NCBI RefSeq assembly: GCF_000802385.1
Contig: NZ_JTDN01000001.1
Coordinates: 689,501 to 753,500 of the forward strand
DNA length: 64,000 nucleotides
Direction: 5' to 3'
DNA from: Croceibacterium mercuriale
GTDB taxonomy: Bacteria; Pseudomonadota; Alphaproteobacteria; Sphingomonadales; Sphingomonadaceae
How positions within the stretch are numbered: the first letter of the stretch is position 1; every line of letters starts with the position of its first letter. The notes below the pieces were generated by a model. The model did not search any database and was not told the DNA's origin. It saw only the letters and a program-made list of their open reading frames with translations. Shown here in pieces: positions 40,209-51,185 of this stretch. The translations under genes were made by a program, and so were the position numbers.

Positions 40209-40994
40209 TCAGCCCTTCAGCAGCGACTGCGTGGCCGCGGCGATGTCGGGCTGGCGCATCAGGCTTTCGCCCACCAGGAAGGTGCGCACGCCGCTGTCCG
40301 CCAGCGTGACGCAATCCGCATGGGTGGCGATGCCGCTTTCGCCGACCAGCAGCGTGCCCGCCGGTGCCAGTGGCGCCAGCGCCTGCGTGATGCCGAGGTC
40401 GGTGCTGAAGGTGCGCAAGTCGCGATTGTTGACGCCGATCAGGCGGGACCGGAGGCGAGCGGCGCGCTCCATCTCGGCAGCATCGTGGACCTCCACCAGC
40501 ACGTCCATCCCGCGTTCCAGCGCGGCGGCTTCCAGTTCGGCCATCTGGCTGTCCTCCAGCGCGGCGACGATCAGCAGGATCGCGTCGGCACCGATCGCGC
40601 GTGCCTCGGCCACCTGCCACGGATCGAGCGTGAAATCCTTGCGCAGCACCGGCAGCCCGCAGGCCGCGCGAGCGTCCATCAGGTAGTCCTCGTGCCCCTG
40701 GAAATAGGGCGCGTCGGTCAGGACCGAGAGACAGGCGGCGCCGCCCTGTTCATAGGCGATGGCGTGTTCCGCCGGCCGGAAATCGGCGCGGATCATGCCT
40801 TTCGAGGGCGAGGCCTTCTTGATCTCCGCGATCAGCGCGAAGCCGGTCGCGGCCTTTGCCTCCAGCGCGGCGCGGAAGCCGCGAGGCGGGGTAGCCCCGG
40901 CTGCGCGGCGATCGAGATCGGCGATGGTGGCGTAGGCCTTGCGGTCGGCCACTTCTGCCATCTTGGTGGCGCAGATCTCGGTCAGCTTGTTCAT
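40209..40994 (-). CDS. trpC: Indole-3-glycerol phosphate synthase
   Basis: Fourth step of tryptophan synthesis. Monofunctional, 261 residues. Conserved elements: [11 protein letters not shown] (catalytic Lys near residue 60), [17 protein letters not shown] and VGESGI. Its start is 112 bases from the trpD stop. Phosphoribosylanthranilate isomerase (trpF) is neither fused nor nearby. Confidence 0.96.
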   Translation of the reverse strand: MNKLTEICATKMAEVADRKAYATIADLDRRAAGATPPRGFRAALEAKAATGFALIAEIKKASPSKGMIRADFRPAEHAIAYEQGGAACLSVLTDAPYFQGHEDYLMDARAACGLPVLRKDFTLDPWQVAEARAIGADAILLIVAALEDSQMAELEAAALERGMDVLVEVHDAAEMERAARLRSRLIGVNNRDLRTFSTDLGITQALAPLAPAGTLLVGESGIATHADCVTLADSGVRTFLVGESLMRQPDIAAATQSLLKG

Positions 40995-41106
40995 GGGCGC
41001 GCTATGGCTTGCGGTGGCGCGGATGGAAAGAGGTGCCGGCGTCCTTCGACAGGCCGTGGACGGGCAGGGGCGAGGGATGGGCTTGCCTGCAGACCCGGGC
41101 GCGCCC

Positions 41107-42081
41107 TTACCGCGCCGCTGCGATCCACCGTGCCAGCAGATCGCGGCCAGCGCCGCTGTCGATCGCCTCGGCCGCGCGGGCGGCGCCGGCCTGCCAGTCG
41201 GGCGCGGCCTCCGCCACGATCAGCGCCGCCGCCGCGTTCAGCAGCACGGCGTCACGATAAGGACCGGCCTGCCCGGCCAGCAGGGCGGACAGGGCGGCGG
41301 CATTATGCGCCGCATCGCCGCCGCGGATGGCACTGACGGGGGCGGTGGGCAGCGTGGCGAGGGCCGGCTCCACCCGGCTCATCTGCACGGTGCCGCCGCG
41401 GATGGTGGCGACTTCGTTGCCGCCGGCCAGGCTCAGCTCGTCCAGCCCCTCGTCGCCGGATACGATCAGGGCATGCGCCGTGCCCAGCTGTGCCAGCGCG
41501 TCGGCGTAGATCGGGACGTAATCCGGCCGGGCGATGCCGATCAGCTGGCGGGACACATCGGCCGGGTTGGCCAGCGGGCCCAACAGGTTGAAGATGGTGC
41601 GCCGGCCGATCGCGCGGCGGATCGGCATGATCCGTGCCATGGCCGGATGGTGCGCGGCGGCGAACAGGAAGCCGATGCCGATGGTGCCTAGCGTCGTCTC
41701 CGCCGTGCGCGCGGCAGCGTCCAGGTCGAGGCCGAGCGCCTCCAGCGTATCGGCCGCGCCCGCCTTGCTGCTGGCAGCGCGGTTGCCGTGCTTGGCCACC
41801 GGGACACCGCAGGCGGCGATGACGATGGCGACAGCGGTGGACACGTTCAGCGTGTGGTGACCGTCACCCCCGGTGCCGCATACGTCGATGGCACTGGCGG
41901 GGGCAGCGACGCGGATCATCCGGGCGCGCATGGCGCGGGCGGCGCCGGCGATCTCGGCCGCGGTCTCCCCACGTTCGGTCATGGTGACCAGCGTGCGGGT
42001 GATCGCCTGATCGTCCATCCCGCCGTCGAGCATGCGGCCGAACAGCGCCTCCGCCTCGTCGGCGGGGAGCGGGTGGCTCAT
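41107..42081 (-). CDS. trpD: Anthranilate phosphoribosyltransferase
   Basis: Transfers the phosphoribosyl group to anthranilate. The 324-residue product has the Gly-rich PRPP loop [12 protein letters not shown] (near residue 75), KHGNRAASS and GPLANPA. The ATG at 42081 overlaps the trpG stop by four bases. The GTGGD loop and the NTST-like NVSTA stretch identify it without doubt. Confidence 0.96.
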   Translation of the reverse strand: MSHPLPADEAEALFGRMLDGGMDDQAITRTLVTMTERGETAAEIAGAARAMRARMIRVAAPASAIDVCGTGGDGHHTLNVSTAVAIVIAACGVPVAKHGNRAASSKAGAADTLEALGLDLDAAARTAETTLGTIGIGFLFAAAHHPAMARIMPIRRAIGRRTIFNLLGPLANPADVSRQLIGIARPDYVPIYADALAQLGTAHALIVSGDEGLDELSLAGGNEVATIRGGTVQMSRVEPALATLPTAPVSAIRGGDAAHNAAALSALLAGQAGPYRDAVLLNAAAALIVAEAAPDWQAGAARAAEAIDSGAGRDLLARWIAAAR

Positions 42082-42698
42082 GGCCGTGCTGCGGGCTCGA
42101 TGCCGCAATCGCGCAGGAAGTTCGCCAGCAGATCGTGGCCGTGTTCCGTGGCGATGCTTTCCGGGTGGAACTGCACGCCGTGGATCGGCAGCGTGGCATG
42201 GCGGAAGCCCATGGCGACCGTGCCGTCCAGCCCCGGTGTCTCGCTATGGGCATTGACCACCAGCACGTCCGGAATGTCGACCACCACCAGCGAGTGGTAG
42301 CGGGTGGCGGTGAACGGGCTGGGCAGGCCGGCGAACACGCCGCTGCCATCATGCGTGACCGGGCTGGTCTTGCCGTGCATCAGGCCGCCGCGGGTGACGG
42401 TGCCGCCGAAATATTGCCCGATCGCCTGATGGCCCAGGCACACGCCCAGCAACGGCCGGCGCGCATCTGCGCAGGCGCCGACCAGGTCCAGGCTGATGCC
42501 GGCCTCCGTCGGCGTGCAGGGGCCGGGAGAGATCAGGATGCCGGCGGCGCCGGTGTCCAGCGCCTGGGCGGCGGTCAGCGCATCGTTGCGCACCACCTCC
42601 ACCGGGGCGCCCAGTTCCATCAGGTAATGGACCAGGTTGAAGGTGAAGCTGTCGTAATTGTCGATGACGAGGATGGGGGCGGTCATGGGCGCACTCAT
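42078..42698 (-). CDS. trpG: Anthranilate synthase component II (glutamine amidotransferase)
   Basis: Supplies ammonia to TrpE. The 206-residue product has the class I amidotransferase triad: Cys in [11 protein letters not shown], His and Glu in [23 protein letters not shown] is the canonical start region. ATG 42698 overlaps the trpE stop; a second ATG four codons in is also possible. Confidence 0.96.
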   Translation of the reverse strand: MSAPMTAPILVIDNYDSFTFNLVHYLMELGAPVEVVRNDALTAAQALDTGAAGILISPGPCTPTEAGISLDLVGACADARRPLLGVCLGHQAIGQYFGGTVTRGGLMHGKTSPVTHDGSGVFAGLPSPFTATRYHSLVVVDIPDVLVVNAHSETPGLDGTVAMGFRHATLPIHGVQFHPESIATEHGHDLLANFLRDCGIEPAARP

Positions 42699-44221
42699 TG
42701 GCCGAAGCCGGGTTCGGCGGCAATGCGTGCTGCCTCGCGCGCGGCGGCGATCAGGGCGCCGGCCTTGGCCTCGCATTCGCGCTGTTCGTAGGCCGGGTCG
42801 CTGTCGGCGACGATGCCGGCGCCGGACTGGACATGCATGGTGCCGTCCTTGACCACGGCGGTGCGCAGCACGATGCAGCTGTCGACCGAGCCGTCGGGCG
42901 CGAAATAGCCGACACCACCCGCGTAAGGCCCGCGTGTCTCCGGCTCCAGCCCGGCGATGATCTCGCAGGCGCGGATCTTGGGCGCGCCGCTGACGGTGCC
43001 GGCGGGAAAGCCGGCGAACAATGCGTCGAGCGCATCACGTTCGGGCGCGAGCTGGCCGACCACATTGCTGACGATGTGCATGACGTGGCTGTAACGTTCG
43101 ACGGTGAAGCTGTCGGTCACCGTCACGCTGCCCGCCGTCGCCACGCGGCCGACATCGTTGCGGCCCAGGTCCAGCAGCATCAGGTGCTCGGCCAGCTCCT
43201 TGGGATCGGCCAGCAGCTCGGCCTCCGCCGCGCGATCGGCCGCCTCGCTGAGCCCGCGCGGGCGGGTGCCGGCGATGGGGCGGATGGTCACCTCGCCATC
43301 ACGCACGCGGACCAGGATCTCCGGACTGGAGCCCACGATCGCGAAGCCCGGCAGGTCGAGAAAGTACAGGAAGGGAGAGGGGTTCACCCGCCGCAATGCG
43401 CGGTACAGCGCCAGCGGCGGCAGCGGGAAGGGGCAGGTGAAGCGTTGCGCCAGCACGACCTGGAAGATGTCGCCGGCGGTGATGTACTCCTTCGCCCGGG
43501 CCACCATCGCCGGGTAGTCGCCGGGGGCGAGCACCGGGTTCAGCGCCATCTCCGGCAGTTCGGGCGCGGCGGCCGGCGCCATCGGGGCGGGTGCGGCCAG
43601 GCGGCGCAGCGTGTCGTCGATCCGCTCTGCCGCGCGGGCCAGCGCATGGTCGGCGCCGGTGCCATCGGCCCACAGGGGCGCGACGCAGAACAGCGCGTCG
43701 GTCAGCCCGTCGAACACCAGCACCACGGTCGGCCGCACGAACAGCATGTCGGGCAGTGCCAGCGCGCCCTGCGGCGCGCGGGGCAGCTGTTCGACCAGGC
43801 CGATCGTCTCGTAGCCGAAATAACCCACCAGGCAGGCCAGCGCGGGCGGCAGTTCGGGCGGGACGTCGATGCGGCAGGATGCGGCCAGTGCGCGCAGTTC
43901 GGCCAGCGATCCGCCGGGCAGCGGGGCGAAGGCGGCACGGTCCTGCTGCCACGCACGGTTGATCTCGCAAGACAGGCCGGTAGCGCGGTAGACCAGGTCC
44001 GGGTCGAGGCCGAGCAGGCTGTAGCGGCCGCGGATGGCGCCGCCTTCGACCGATTCCAGCAGGAAGTCGCCCCGGCCCGGCTCGATCAGCTTCAACGCGG
44101 CGCCGACCGGGGTTTCCGTGTCGGCCACTACGCGCCGCCACACCAGCGCCGGCTGCCCGGCGGCGAGCTGGCGGCGGGCGGCGTCCGCATTGGCGAGGGC
44201 GTGGGAGGCGAGCGGCGGCAC
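42695..44221 (-). CDS. trpE: Anthranilate synthase component I
   Basis: Converts chorismate to anthranilate. The 508-residue product includes the tryptophan feedback motif LLESVEGG (near residue 54) and the catalytic C-terminal half ([30 protein letters not shown]). The start is GTG 44221, directly adjacent to the stop of the PpiD-like gene and giving the family N-terminus; no leader peptide or attenuator is seen. It could also feed menaquinone- or DHB-type isochorismate chemistry only if specificity differed; the TrpE motifs rule that out. Confidence 0.95.
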   Translation of the reverse strand: MPPLASHALANADAARRQLAAGQPALVWRRVVADTETPVGAALKLIEPGRGDFLLESVEGGAIRGRYSLLGLDPDLVYRATGLSCEINRAWQQDRAAFAPLPGGSLAELRALAASCRIDVPPELPPALACLVGYFGYETIGLVEQLPRAPQGALALPDMLFVRPTVVLVFDGLTDALFCVAPLWADGTGADHALARAAERIDDTLRRLAAPAPMAPAAAPELPEMALNPVLAPGDYPAMVARAKEYITAGDIFQVVLAQRFTCPFPLPPLALYRALRRVNPSPFLYFLDLPGFAIVGSSPEILVRVRDGEVTIRPIAGTRPRGLSEAADRAAEAELLADPKELAEHLMLLDLGRNDVGRVATAGSVTVTDSFTVERYSHVMHIVSNVVGQLAPERDALDALFAGFPAGTVSGAPKIRACEIIAGLEPETRGPYAGGVGYFAPDGSVDSCIVLRTAVVKDGTMHVQSGAGIVADSDPAYEQRECEAKAGALIAAAREAARIAAEPGFGQ

Positions 44222-46156
44222 TTACTGCGCGCCGGTCAGCTGTGCGGTGACGCCGGCGATCGCATCGGCGTTGCGCGTCACGCCGACCTCCGCCTCCACC
44301 GCGGCCAGGAACTGCTGCACATACTCCTCGCCGGTGGCCGTGCCGAGCTGCTGCAGCGAGGCGAGCACCAGCGGATCGGTCTGCGCGATCACGGGTGCCT
44401 GCACGTCGGCCAGCTGGATGACGTACCAGCCGCCATCGCCCTGTTCCTCCAGCGTCTTGGTCGTGCCCTTCGCCATGGAGAAGAACAGCGCCAGCGGACG
44501 GGGCACCTGCTGCTGTCCGGCCAGCTGGTCGCGCGTCAGGTTGACGGCGCGCGGGGCGGGCAGCCCCTTGTTCTCCGCCGTCAGCGCGGCGGCGAGCGTG
44601 GAACCCCCGGCGATGCGCTGCTGGATGCGCTGCGCCGCGGCGCGGGCGGCAGCGGCGCCTTGGTCCCGGCGCCACAGGCCGGCAACCTCCTCCCGGATCT
44701 CCGCCAGCGGGGCGGTGGCCGACGGGGTGATTTCCCCCACATCATAGGCGATGAAGCGTTCGCCCGGCACCAGTTCGGCAACCTGCGCCTCGCCTTCCTT
44801 CATCTCGAAGGCGGACGGCAGCACGCGGACCAGTTCGGCCGGAACCCGTTCGTTGCTGGTCGTGCCATACAGCACGCCCTCGGCCGTGGCCGGCCGCGTG
44901 GTGGCGACGGTACCCTTCACCGAGGTAGCGACCTCCGCCAGGGTGGCGCCGTCATCCAGCTGGTCCTGCACCCGGGCGCCGAGGCCGGCGACGGCCGCGG
45001 TGCGGGCCTCCTGCGTCAGCGTCTGGGCGATCTCGCCACGGACCTGCGCCAGCGTGCGGGCGGGGTTCCGCTCCACCGCATCGACCTGCAGCACATACCA
45101 GCCGAGCGGGCCGCGCGCCGGGGTGGCGATGCCGCCGCTCGCCGCGGCGAAGGCGGCGGTGGCGACCGCGGCGGAGGACTGGCTGGTCAGCGCGCCCTGC
45201 GTCATCGGGCCGATGCTGGCGGTGCGCAGCCCCTTGCGCCCGGCCGAGGCGGGCAGCGTGGTGCCGCCGCGCACTTCCGCCACGATGGCCTGCGCCGCCG
45301 CTTCCGTCGGCACGATCAGCTGGGTGAAGCGGCGCTGCTCAGTGGCGCCATATTGCGCGGCATCACGCTGGAACCGCTGGGCGATCTGCGCATCCGTCGG
45401 CGCGGGCACGGCCGGCAGCGCATCGGTGCCGAAGGTGACGTAACGCAGCACCCGGCGTTCGGGGCGGATGTAGCTGCTGCTGGTCTCGCGATAGAAGGCC
45501 TGCAGCTGGGCGTCGGTGGGTGCGGCCGTCGGGGCATAGGCATCGCTGGGGATCAGCGCGATCGCGCCCTGGCGCCGTTCGCGCAGCAGCGCGGCATAGC
45601 GCGGGCCGAAGCTGGCGGGCATCACCGGCGACAGCGCGATCGGCGACAGCAGCTGGCGGGCATACAGCCCGGAAGCGAGATCTTCCCGCACGGCGGCCTC
45701 CGTCAGGCCGCGCTGAGCCAGCGTGGCGCGGAACAGATTGGCGTCGAACTGGCCATCCGCGCCGCGGAAGGCGCCGATCTGCAGCAATTCGCTGTCCACC
45801 AGCCGGTCGCTGACGCGCAGGCCGTTCTCCTGCCCGAACACCGCCAGCGCGGTGCGGCGCAGCAGCTGGTCCAGCACCTGGCGCAAGCCCCCCTGCGCGA
45901 TGAAGGCCGGCATGGTGAGGGTGGGGTTCTGCTGCCGCTCCGCCTCCAGCGCGTTGTTCATGTTGCTGACCAGGTCGGCGCTGTCGACGCGCTCGTCACC
46001 CACATCGGCCACCCGGTCGCCCCCGGCGACGCCGCCGAAGAAGCTGCTGTTCGCCAGGTCGCCGCCGACAAAGGCGAGGGCCATCAGTGCCAGGAAGGCC
46101 AGCGTGATGCCGACGCCGACCTTCGACTTGGTGAGATTGCGGAACATCTGGAGCAT
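44222..46156 (-). CDS. PpiD/SurA-like periplasmic peptidyl-prolyl isomerase
   Basis: Membrane-anchored foldase of 644 residues. One transmembrane helix (about residues 12-35) follows the short start MLQMFRNL, then a SurA-N-like chaperone region, and a parvulin-type domain in the middle (LGWYVLQVDAV) with a second degenerate one later (GGWYVIQLADV). In sphingomonads this gene lies upstream of trpE, as here. ATG 46156 was chosen for the family N-terminus; upstream open frame is not conserved. The divergent gap to tpiA is 240 bases and holds both promoters, none recognised with confidence. Confidence 0.88.
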   Translation of the reverse strand: MLQMFRNLTKSKVGVGITLAFLALMALAFVGGDLANSSFFGGVAGGDRVADVGDERVDSADLVSNMNNALEAERQQNPTLTMPAFIAQGGLRQVLDQLLRRTALAVFGQENGLRVSDRLVDSELLQIGAFRGADGQFDANLFRATLAQRGLTEAAVREDLASGLYARQLLSPIALSPVMPASFGPRYAALLRERRQGAIALIPSDAYAPTAAPTDAQLQAFYRETSSSYIRPERRVLRYVTFGTDALPAVPAPTDAQIAQRFQRDAAQYGATEQRRFTQLIVPTEAAAQAIVAEVRGGTTLPASAGRKGLRTASIGPMTQGALTSQSSAAVATAAFAAASGGIATPARGPLGWYVLQVDAVERNPARTLAQVRGEIAQTLTQEARTAAVAGLGARVQDQLDDGATLAEVATSVKGTVATTRPATAEGVLYGTTSNERVPAELVRVLPSAFEMKEGEAQVAELVPGERFIAYDVGEITPSATAPLAEIREEVAGLWRRDQGAAAARAAAQRIQQRIAGGSTLAAALTAENKGLPAPRAVNLTRDQLAGQQQVPRPLALFFSMAKGTTKTLEEQGDGGWYVIQLADVQAPVIAQTDPLVLASLQQLGTATGEEYVQQFLAAVEAEVGVTRNADAIAGVTAQLTGAQ

Positions 46157-46396
46157 GGGAGCAGGGCGCTTCTTGCGAAAGGACAGGACGACAGGCGCCC
46201 GGCCGGACGCATGCGAGGCGGCGCTGTATCCGGCCTGCAACCCTTCCGCAACAGTGCCGGCGGCGCCGGACATCCGGCCGCACCGGCAGCTTTGACAATG
46301 AGGGCGGCCGGGGGTAGCGGCATCCGACCAGGCCGATGGCGGCACCGCCGCGCATCGACCGATCATTCGTACATTGACAAGCATCAAGGACTATAG

Positions 46397-47164
46397 ATGG
46401 CCCAGCGCCCCTATATCGTCGGCAACTGGAAGATGCACGGGAACCGTGCCATGGTCGCGGAGGCGCGCGCCATCGACCGTGCGGCCGAGCGGCTGATCAA
46501 GGTGGAGGTGGCGCTGGCGCCGCCGGCCACGCTGATCCAGGCGATCCGCAAGGAGGCCAGCCTGATCGGCGTGGGCGCGCAGGATTGCCATGCGGCCGAA
46601 AGCGGCGCGCATACCGGCGGCATTTCCGCCGCGATGGTCAAGGATGCCGGTGCCGGCTTCGTGATCGTGGGCCATTCCGAACGCCGCAGCCATCATCGCG
46701 AATCCGATGCCGAGGTCCGCGCCAAGGCGCAGTCCGCCTTGTCGGTCGGCCTGGCCGTGATCGTGTGCGTGGGCGAAAGCGAGGAACAGCGCGATGCCGG
46801 CAATGCCGAGGCGGTCGTCGCCGCGCAGCTGGAGGCATCGCTGCCCCGCGGCGAGCATGTGATGGAGCGGGTCACCGTCGCCTACGAGCCGATCTGGGCG
46901 ATCGGCACCGGCCGCACGCCCACCGTCGAGGACGTGGCGTCCATGCACCGGGCCATCCGCGCGCAATTGCTGGCGGTCTATGGCCCCGGCGCGGAGGCGG
47001 TGCGGATCCTGTATGGCGGATCCGTCAAGGCGGACAATGCGGCCGAGTTGCTGGCGGCGGACGAGGTCGGCGGCGCACTGGTCGGCGGCGCCAGCCTGAC
47101 GGCCGAAAGCTTCGTCGGCATCGTGGTCGCCGCGGCGGAGCGGCTGGAGCACAGCCACCACTGA
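46397..47164 (+). CDS. tpiA: Triose-phosphate isomerase
   Basis: Interconverts DHAP and glyceraldehyde-3-phosphate. The 255-residue product has GNWKMHG with Lys12, VGHSERR with the catalytic His, AYEPIWAIGTG with the catalytic Glu, and YGGSVKADN phosphate loop. Full length and intact. Confidence 0.98.
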   Translation: MAQRPYIVGNWKMHGNRAMVAEARAIDRAAERLIKVEVALAPPATLIQAIRKEASLIGVGAQDCHAAESGAHTGGISAAMVKDAGAGFVIVGHSERRSHHRESDAEVRAKAQSALSVGLAVIVCVGESEEQRDAGNAEAVVAAQLEASLPRGEHVMERVTVAYEPIWAIGTGRTPTVEDVASMHRAIRAQLLAVYGPGAEAVRILYGGSVKADNAAELLAADEVGGALVGGASLTAESFVGIVVAAAERLEHSHH

Positions 47165-47181
47165 TCGCCCCCGATCGCAGG

Positions 47182-47209
47182 GCATTGCGGGCCGGGGTTC
47201 CCGCAATGC
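47182..47209 (+). terminator. Hairpin between tpiA and secG
   Basis: Perfect 10-bp inverted repeat GCATTGCGGG-N8-CCCGCAATGC that begins 17 bases after the tpiA stop. The following sequence is TTGAG, so the U-tract is poor; it may be a weak terminator, processing site or attenuator between tpiA and secG. Confidence 0.45.
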
Positions 47210-47281
47210 TTGAGAAAACACGCCCGGCAGACTAGATGCGCGGCTTCACGCGCTCCGCCGCGCCTCGCCTTAAGGTAGTTC

Positions 47282-47686
47282 ATGTCGCTGTTCATCTTTC
47301 TGTCCGTGATCCAGGGGATCATCGCCGTGGCGCTGGTCGCCGTCGTGCTGATGCAGCGCAGCGAAGGCGGCGGGCTGGGCGTTGGCGGCGGCGGCAGCCC
47401 GGGCGGGCTGATGTCGGCCCGCGGTGCGGCCGATTTCCTGACCCGCACCACCAAGTGGCTGACGGTCGCCTTCGTCTCGCTGGCCATCGTGCTGGCCGGG
47501 CTGGCGGTAAACCAGGCGGGTACGCGCGAGCTGGACACCAGCCTGGATCGCACGGTCACCACGCCGGCGCAGAACCCGCAGCAGGCGCCTGATGTCATCC
47601 CGGGCGACCCGGGCCTCGACGGGCAGGCACCGGTCGAGCCCGTGCCGCAGGCGCAGGACGATCCGCTCGCCGGCGTGGCGCAGTAA
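47282..47686 (+). CDS. secG: Preprotein translocase subunit SecG
   Basis: Small accessory subunit of the SecYEG channel, 134 residues. Two transmembrane helices surround the Gly-rich cytoplasmic loop (SEGGGLGVGGGGS). The C-terminal 55 residues are Pro/Gln/Asp-rich and low complexity, usual for alphaproteobacteria. Confidence 0.93.
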   Translation: MSLFIFLSVIQGIIAVALVAVVLMQRSEGGGLGVGGGGSPGGLMSARGAADFLTRTTKWLTVAFVSLAIVLAGLAVNQAGTRELDTSLDRTVTTPAQNPQQAPDVIPGDPGLDGQAPVEPVPQAQDDPLAGVAQ

Positions 47687-47797
47687 GCGCCCGCTTTCCA
47701 CCTGGCGCGGCATTGCTGCGTTTCCGACGATTTCTGTGCACAGCGTGACGGCCCGGCCTTGCGCCGAATCCGCTTGCCCGCTTAAGGCCCGACTCCC

Positions 47798-49429
47798 ATG
47801 ACCCGGTACATCTTCATCACCGGCGGCGTGGTCTCCTCGCTTGGCAAGGGGCTGATGGCTGCCAGCCTGGCGGCGCTGCTGCAGGCGCGCGGCTACACCG
47901 TCCGCATTCGCAAGTTCGATCCCTACCTCAATGTCGATCCGGGCACGATGAGCCCGTATCAGCATGGCGAGGTGTTCGTGACCGATGACGGCGCGGAAAC
48001 GGATCTCGACCTGGGCCATTACGAGCGTTTCACCGGCGTGTCCGCGCACCAGAGCGACAATGTCACCAGCGGCCGGATCTACCAGCAGATCATCGCGCGC
48101 GAACGGCGCGGCGACTACCTGGGCGCGACGGTGCAGGTGATCCCGCATGTGACGGACGCGATCAAGGAATTCGCGCAGGCCGACACGGCCGGCCTGGACT
48201 TCGTGCTGTGCGAGATCGGCGGCACGGTCGGCGATATCGAGAGCCTGCCCTTCATCGAGGCGATCCGTCAGCTCCGCAACGAGCTGGGGCGCGAACGCAC
48301 CGCGCTGGTCCACGTGACGCTGGTGCCGTACATCTCCGCCGCGGGCGAGCTGAAGACCAAGCCGACGCAGCATTCGGTGCGGGACCTCACCAGCCTGGGC
48401 GTGCAGCCCGACCTGCTGCTGTGCCGCTGCGAACACCCGCTGCCCCCGGCGGAACGCGCGAAGATCGCGCTGTTCTGCAATGTGCGGCCGGAGGCGGTGA
48501 TCCAGGCGCTGGATGCCAACTCCATCTACAGCGTGCCGTTGCAATACCACCGCGAAGGGCTGGATGCCGAGGTGCTGCGCCATTTCGGCCTGACCGCACC
48601 GCTGCCGGACCTCACCACGTGGGACGAGGTGGTGGACCGCTACCAGAACCCCGAAGGCGAGGTGACCATCGCGGTGGTGGGCAAGTATGTCGGTCTGCCC
48701 GATGCCTACAAGAGCCTGAACGAGGCGCTGGTGCATGGCGGCATGGCCAACAAGGTGAAGGTCCACATCAAGTGGATCGATGCCGAGCTGTTCGAGCAGG
48801 ACGATGCCACCATCGCCGCCCAGTTGGAGCCGATGGACGGCATCCTGGTGCCCGGCGGGTTCGGCGAGCGGGGCAGCGAGGGCAAGATCGCCAGCGTCCG
48901 CTTCGCCCGTGAACGCGGCGTGCCGTTCTTCGGCATCTGCCTGGGCATGCAGATGGCCTGCATCGAGGCGGCGCGGAACAATGCCGGCATCGCCGAGGCC
49001 AGCTCCACCGAGTTCGGCCCCACGCCGGAGCCGGTGGTCGGCATCATCACCGAGTGGATGAGCGCCGAGGGGCTGCAGCAGCGTTCGGCCGAGGGCGATC
49101 TGGGCGGCACGATGCGGGTCGGCGCCTATGACGCGGTGCTGGCCGGCAACAGCCATGTCGCCCAGGTGTATGGCGGTACCGCGATCAGCGAACGGCACCG
49201 GCACCGCTACGAGGTGAACGCCGCCTACAAGGATCGGCTGGAAGCTGGCGGCCTGCTGTTCTCCGGCATGTCGCCCGACGGGCTGCTGCCCGAGATCGTG
49301 GAGCGGCCGGACCATCCCTTCTTCATCGGCGTGCAGTTCCACCCCGAACTGAAGAGCCGCCCGTTCGACCCGCACCCGCTGTTCGCCGGCTTCATCAAGG
49401 CGGCGCTGGCGCAGTCGCGGCTGGTCTAG
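47798..49429 (+). CDS. pyrG: CTP synthase
   Basis: Makes CTP from UTP, ATP and glutamine. The 543-residue product starts [17 protein letters not shown] with the ATP/UTP-binding N-domain ([11 protein letters not shown]) and has a C-terminal class I amidotransferase with Cys in GICLGMQ and His/Glu in QFHPE. Intact. The final four bases overlap the convergent SnoaL-like gene. Confidence 0.98.
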   Translation: MTRYIFITGGVVSSLGKGLMAASLAALLQARGYTVRIRKFDPYLNVDPGTMSPYQHGEVFVTDDGAETDLDLGHYERFTGVSAHQSDNVTSGRIYQQIIARERRGDYLGATVQVIPHVTDAIKEFAQADTAGLDFVLCEIGGTVGDIESLPFIEAIRQLRNELGRERTALVHVTLVPYISAAGELKTKPTQHSVRDLTSLGVQPDLLLCRCEHPLPPAERAKIALFCNVRPEAVIQALDANSIYSVPLQYHREGLDAEVLRHFGLTAPLPDLTTWDEVVDRYQNPEGEVTIAVVGKYVGLPDAYKSLNEALVHGGMANKVKVHIKWIDAELFEQDDATIAAQLEPMDGILVPGGFGERGSEGKIASVRFARERGVPFFGICLGMQMACIEAARNNAGIAEASSTEFGPTPEPVVGIITEWMSAEGLQQRSAEGDLGGTMRVGAYDAVLAGNSHVAQVYGGTAISERHRHRYEVNAAYKDRLEAGGLLFSGMSPDGLLPEIVERPDHPFFIGVQFHPELKSRPFDPHPLFAGFIKAALAQSRLV

Positions 49430-49836
49430 GGCGCGGGCGGCCGCGCCACCGTCTCGTTGGCGTGACGGGCGAAGAACCACCAGCGACCGTCCTTCCACAG
49501 CCAGACATTGGTGAACCGGCGCTCCACGGCGTGGCCGCCATCGGCCCGCCTCTGTCCGGCGATGCTGTCGGTGGAGGGTCGGACGACCTCCCGTCCGGCC
49601 ACGACGCCGACGTGGCCATCCAGCGACACGGTTTCCACGAACCGTTCGAACCGGTTGTGGCCGATCCCGCGATTGAGCCACAGGGCCAGCGTCCGCTCGC
49701 GCGACCACATCTCCCCTTCAGGCGAGTTCACGTGGAAGGTCGGGTGCATCATCGCGTCGAGCGCGGCGGCATCACGGGTGCGGGCAGCCTCGTGCTGGGC
49801 CGCTCGGCTCCCCGCAGAACTCGTCTCGTCCTGCAC
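49426..49836 (-). CDS. SnoaL-like / NTF2-fold protein (DUF4440)
   Basis: Codes for 136 residues from GTG 49836. The pattern of a short helix with [14 protein letters not shown], then strands ending in [14 protein letters not shown], is that of the NTF2/DUF4440 family. No catalytic residues can be identified; many members have no known reaction. Convergent with pyrG with a four-base overlap at the 3' ends. Confidence 0.75.
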   Translation of the reverse strand: MQDETSSAGSRAAQHEAARTRDAAALDAMMHPTFHVNSPEGEMWSRERTLALWLNRGIGHNRFERFVETVSLDGHVGVVAGREVVRPSTDSIAGQRRADGGHAVERRFTNVWLWKDGRWWFFARHANETVARPPAP

Positions 49837-49875
49837 GGCAACGGTATCGTGGAGCGCCGATGCAGCCGGCCGGGG

Positions 49876-51174
49876 CTAGTCCGGTGCTTCTCCGTTCGCC
49901 GCCAGCACCTTGCCTGCCAGGTAGAGCGAGCCGGCGATCAGCACCGGCAGGCCATCGGGCGGCAAGGCAGCCAGCGCCGCGGCCACGGTGCCATGGGCGC
50001 GCGCGTCGGGACCGAAGGCGCTGGCCTCATGTGCCGCACTGCCCTCGATCGGCACGGCGGAGAGTGTGGCGATGCTGGCGGCCAGCGGCGCGATGATCGC
50101 CTGCGGATCGCGGTTGGCGAGCATGGCGATCACCAGATGCACCTGCTGACCGGCGAAGTGCCGCGCGATGGCGGCGCCGGCATCGGCATTGTGCCCGCCA
50201 TCCAGCCAGATCGCCCGGCCAGGTGCCTGCGCCGTCAACGGCCCATCACCCAGCAATTGCAGCCGTGCGGGCCAGCGGGCGGCGCGGATGCCGGCGGCCA
50301 TGGCGGCCGGGCCGACGCTCACCCGGTCCTGGTGGCGCAGCACGGCGACCGCCAGGGCGGCATTGTCGCCCTGGTGCCGGCCGGGCAGGGCAGGCAGCGG
50401 CAGGGTCAGCGCGCCATGCCGGTCGCGGTACTCGATGGCATCGTCGCCCACTTCCGCCCACCAGTCGGCGTCGCGCATGTGCAGCGGGGCACCGGCGGCG
50501 GCGCACAGGCGCTGGATCTCCAGCTCCATGCCCTCGGCGTAAGCCTGCGTCACCATCGGCGCACCGGTGCGGGCGATGCCGGCCTTCTCGAACGCGATGC
50601 GGACCAGCGGTTCGGACGGGGCGCCGTCCTCCGGCACCAGCAGGAACGCCTCGTGATCCACGCCCAGGCTGGCAATGGCGGTGGCCGCCGGATGCTCCAG
50701 CACGTTGGTGGCATCCAGCCGCCCGCCCAGCCCGACCTCGATCACGCAGGCATCCGCCGGATGACGGGCGAAGGCGAGGAAGGTGGCAACGGTGGTCACC
50801 TCGAAGAAGGAGGGCGTGAGATCCTCGCCGGCGTCCAGCACCTCGGCCAGCAGGCTGGCCAGCAGCGCATCGTCGATCAGCCGGCCGGCGATTCGGATGC
50901 GTTCGTTGTAGCGGACCAGATGCGGCTTGGTGGCGCTGTGCACCACCAGGCCCTCGGCCTCCAGCATGGCCGCCAGATAGGCGCAGGTGGAACCCTTGCC
51001 ATTGGTGCCGGCGACATGGAACACCGGCGGCAGGTTCAGCTGCGGATCGCCCAGCCGGCCCAGCAGGTCCCGGACGACCTCCAGCCCCAGCCGCCCCTGC
51101 GGCAGGCTGAGCGCGGCCAGCCGGTCAAGCTGGCGCTGCACCGCCGGATCGCTGGAGGCGGCGAAGTCCTTCAC
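49876..51174 (-). CDS. folC: Bifunctional folylpolyglutamate / dihydrofolate synthase
   Basis: Adds glutamate to folates. The 432-residue product has the P-loop GTNGKGST (about residue 57), ERIRIAGRLI, EVGLGGRLDATN and the C-domain DGGHNADA motif. It is 11 bases downstream of accD, in the usual accD-folC order. Confidence 0.96.
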   Translation of the reverse strand: MKDFAASSDPAVQRQLDRLAALSLPQGRLGLEVVRDLLGRLGDPQLNLPPVFHVAGTNGKGSTCAYLAAMLEAEGLVVHSATKPHLVRYNERIRIAGRLIDDALLASLLAEVLDAGEDLTPSFFEVTTVATFLAFARHPADACVIEVGLGGRLDATNVLEHPAATAIASLGVDHEAFLLVPEDGAPSEPLVRIAFEKAGIARTGAPMVTQAYAEGMELEIQRLCAAAGAPLHMRDADWWAEVGDDAIEYRDRHGALTLPLPALPGRHQGDNAALAVAVLRHQDRVSVGPAAMAAGIRAARWPARLQLLGDGPLTAQAPGRAIWLDGGHNADAGAAIARHFAGQQVHLVIAMLANRDPQAIIAPLAASIATLSAVPIEGSAAHEASAFGPDARAHGTVAAALAALPPDGLPVLIAGSLYLAGKVLAANGEAPD

Positions 51175-51185
51175 CGGCGCAGGAG

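Noticed and set aside
42698-46396. A 1232-codon plus-strand open frame opposite trpE and the PpiD gene
   Set aside because: Low-complexity Gly/Arg/His-rich translation, no motifs; the minus strand carries definite trpE and PpiD-like genes.
46292-46396. TTGACA sequences at 46292 and 46371 as -35 boxes for tpiA
   Set aside because: No -10 hexamer at 16-18 bases can be found; the second would place the promoter inside the ribosome-site region.
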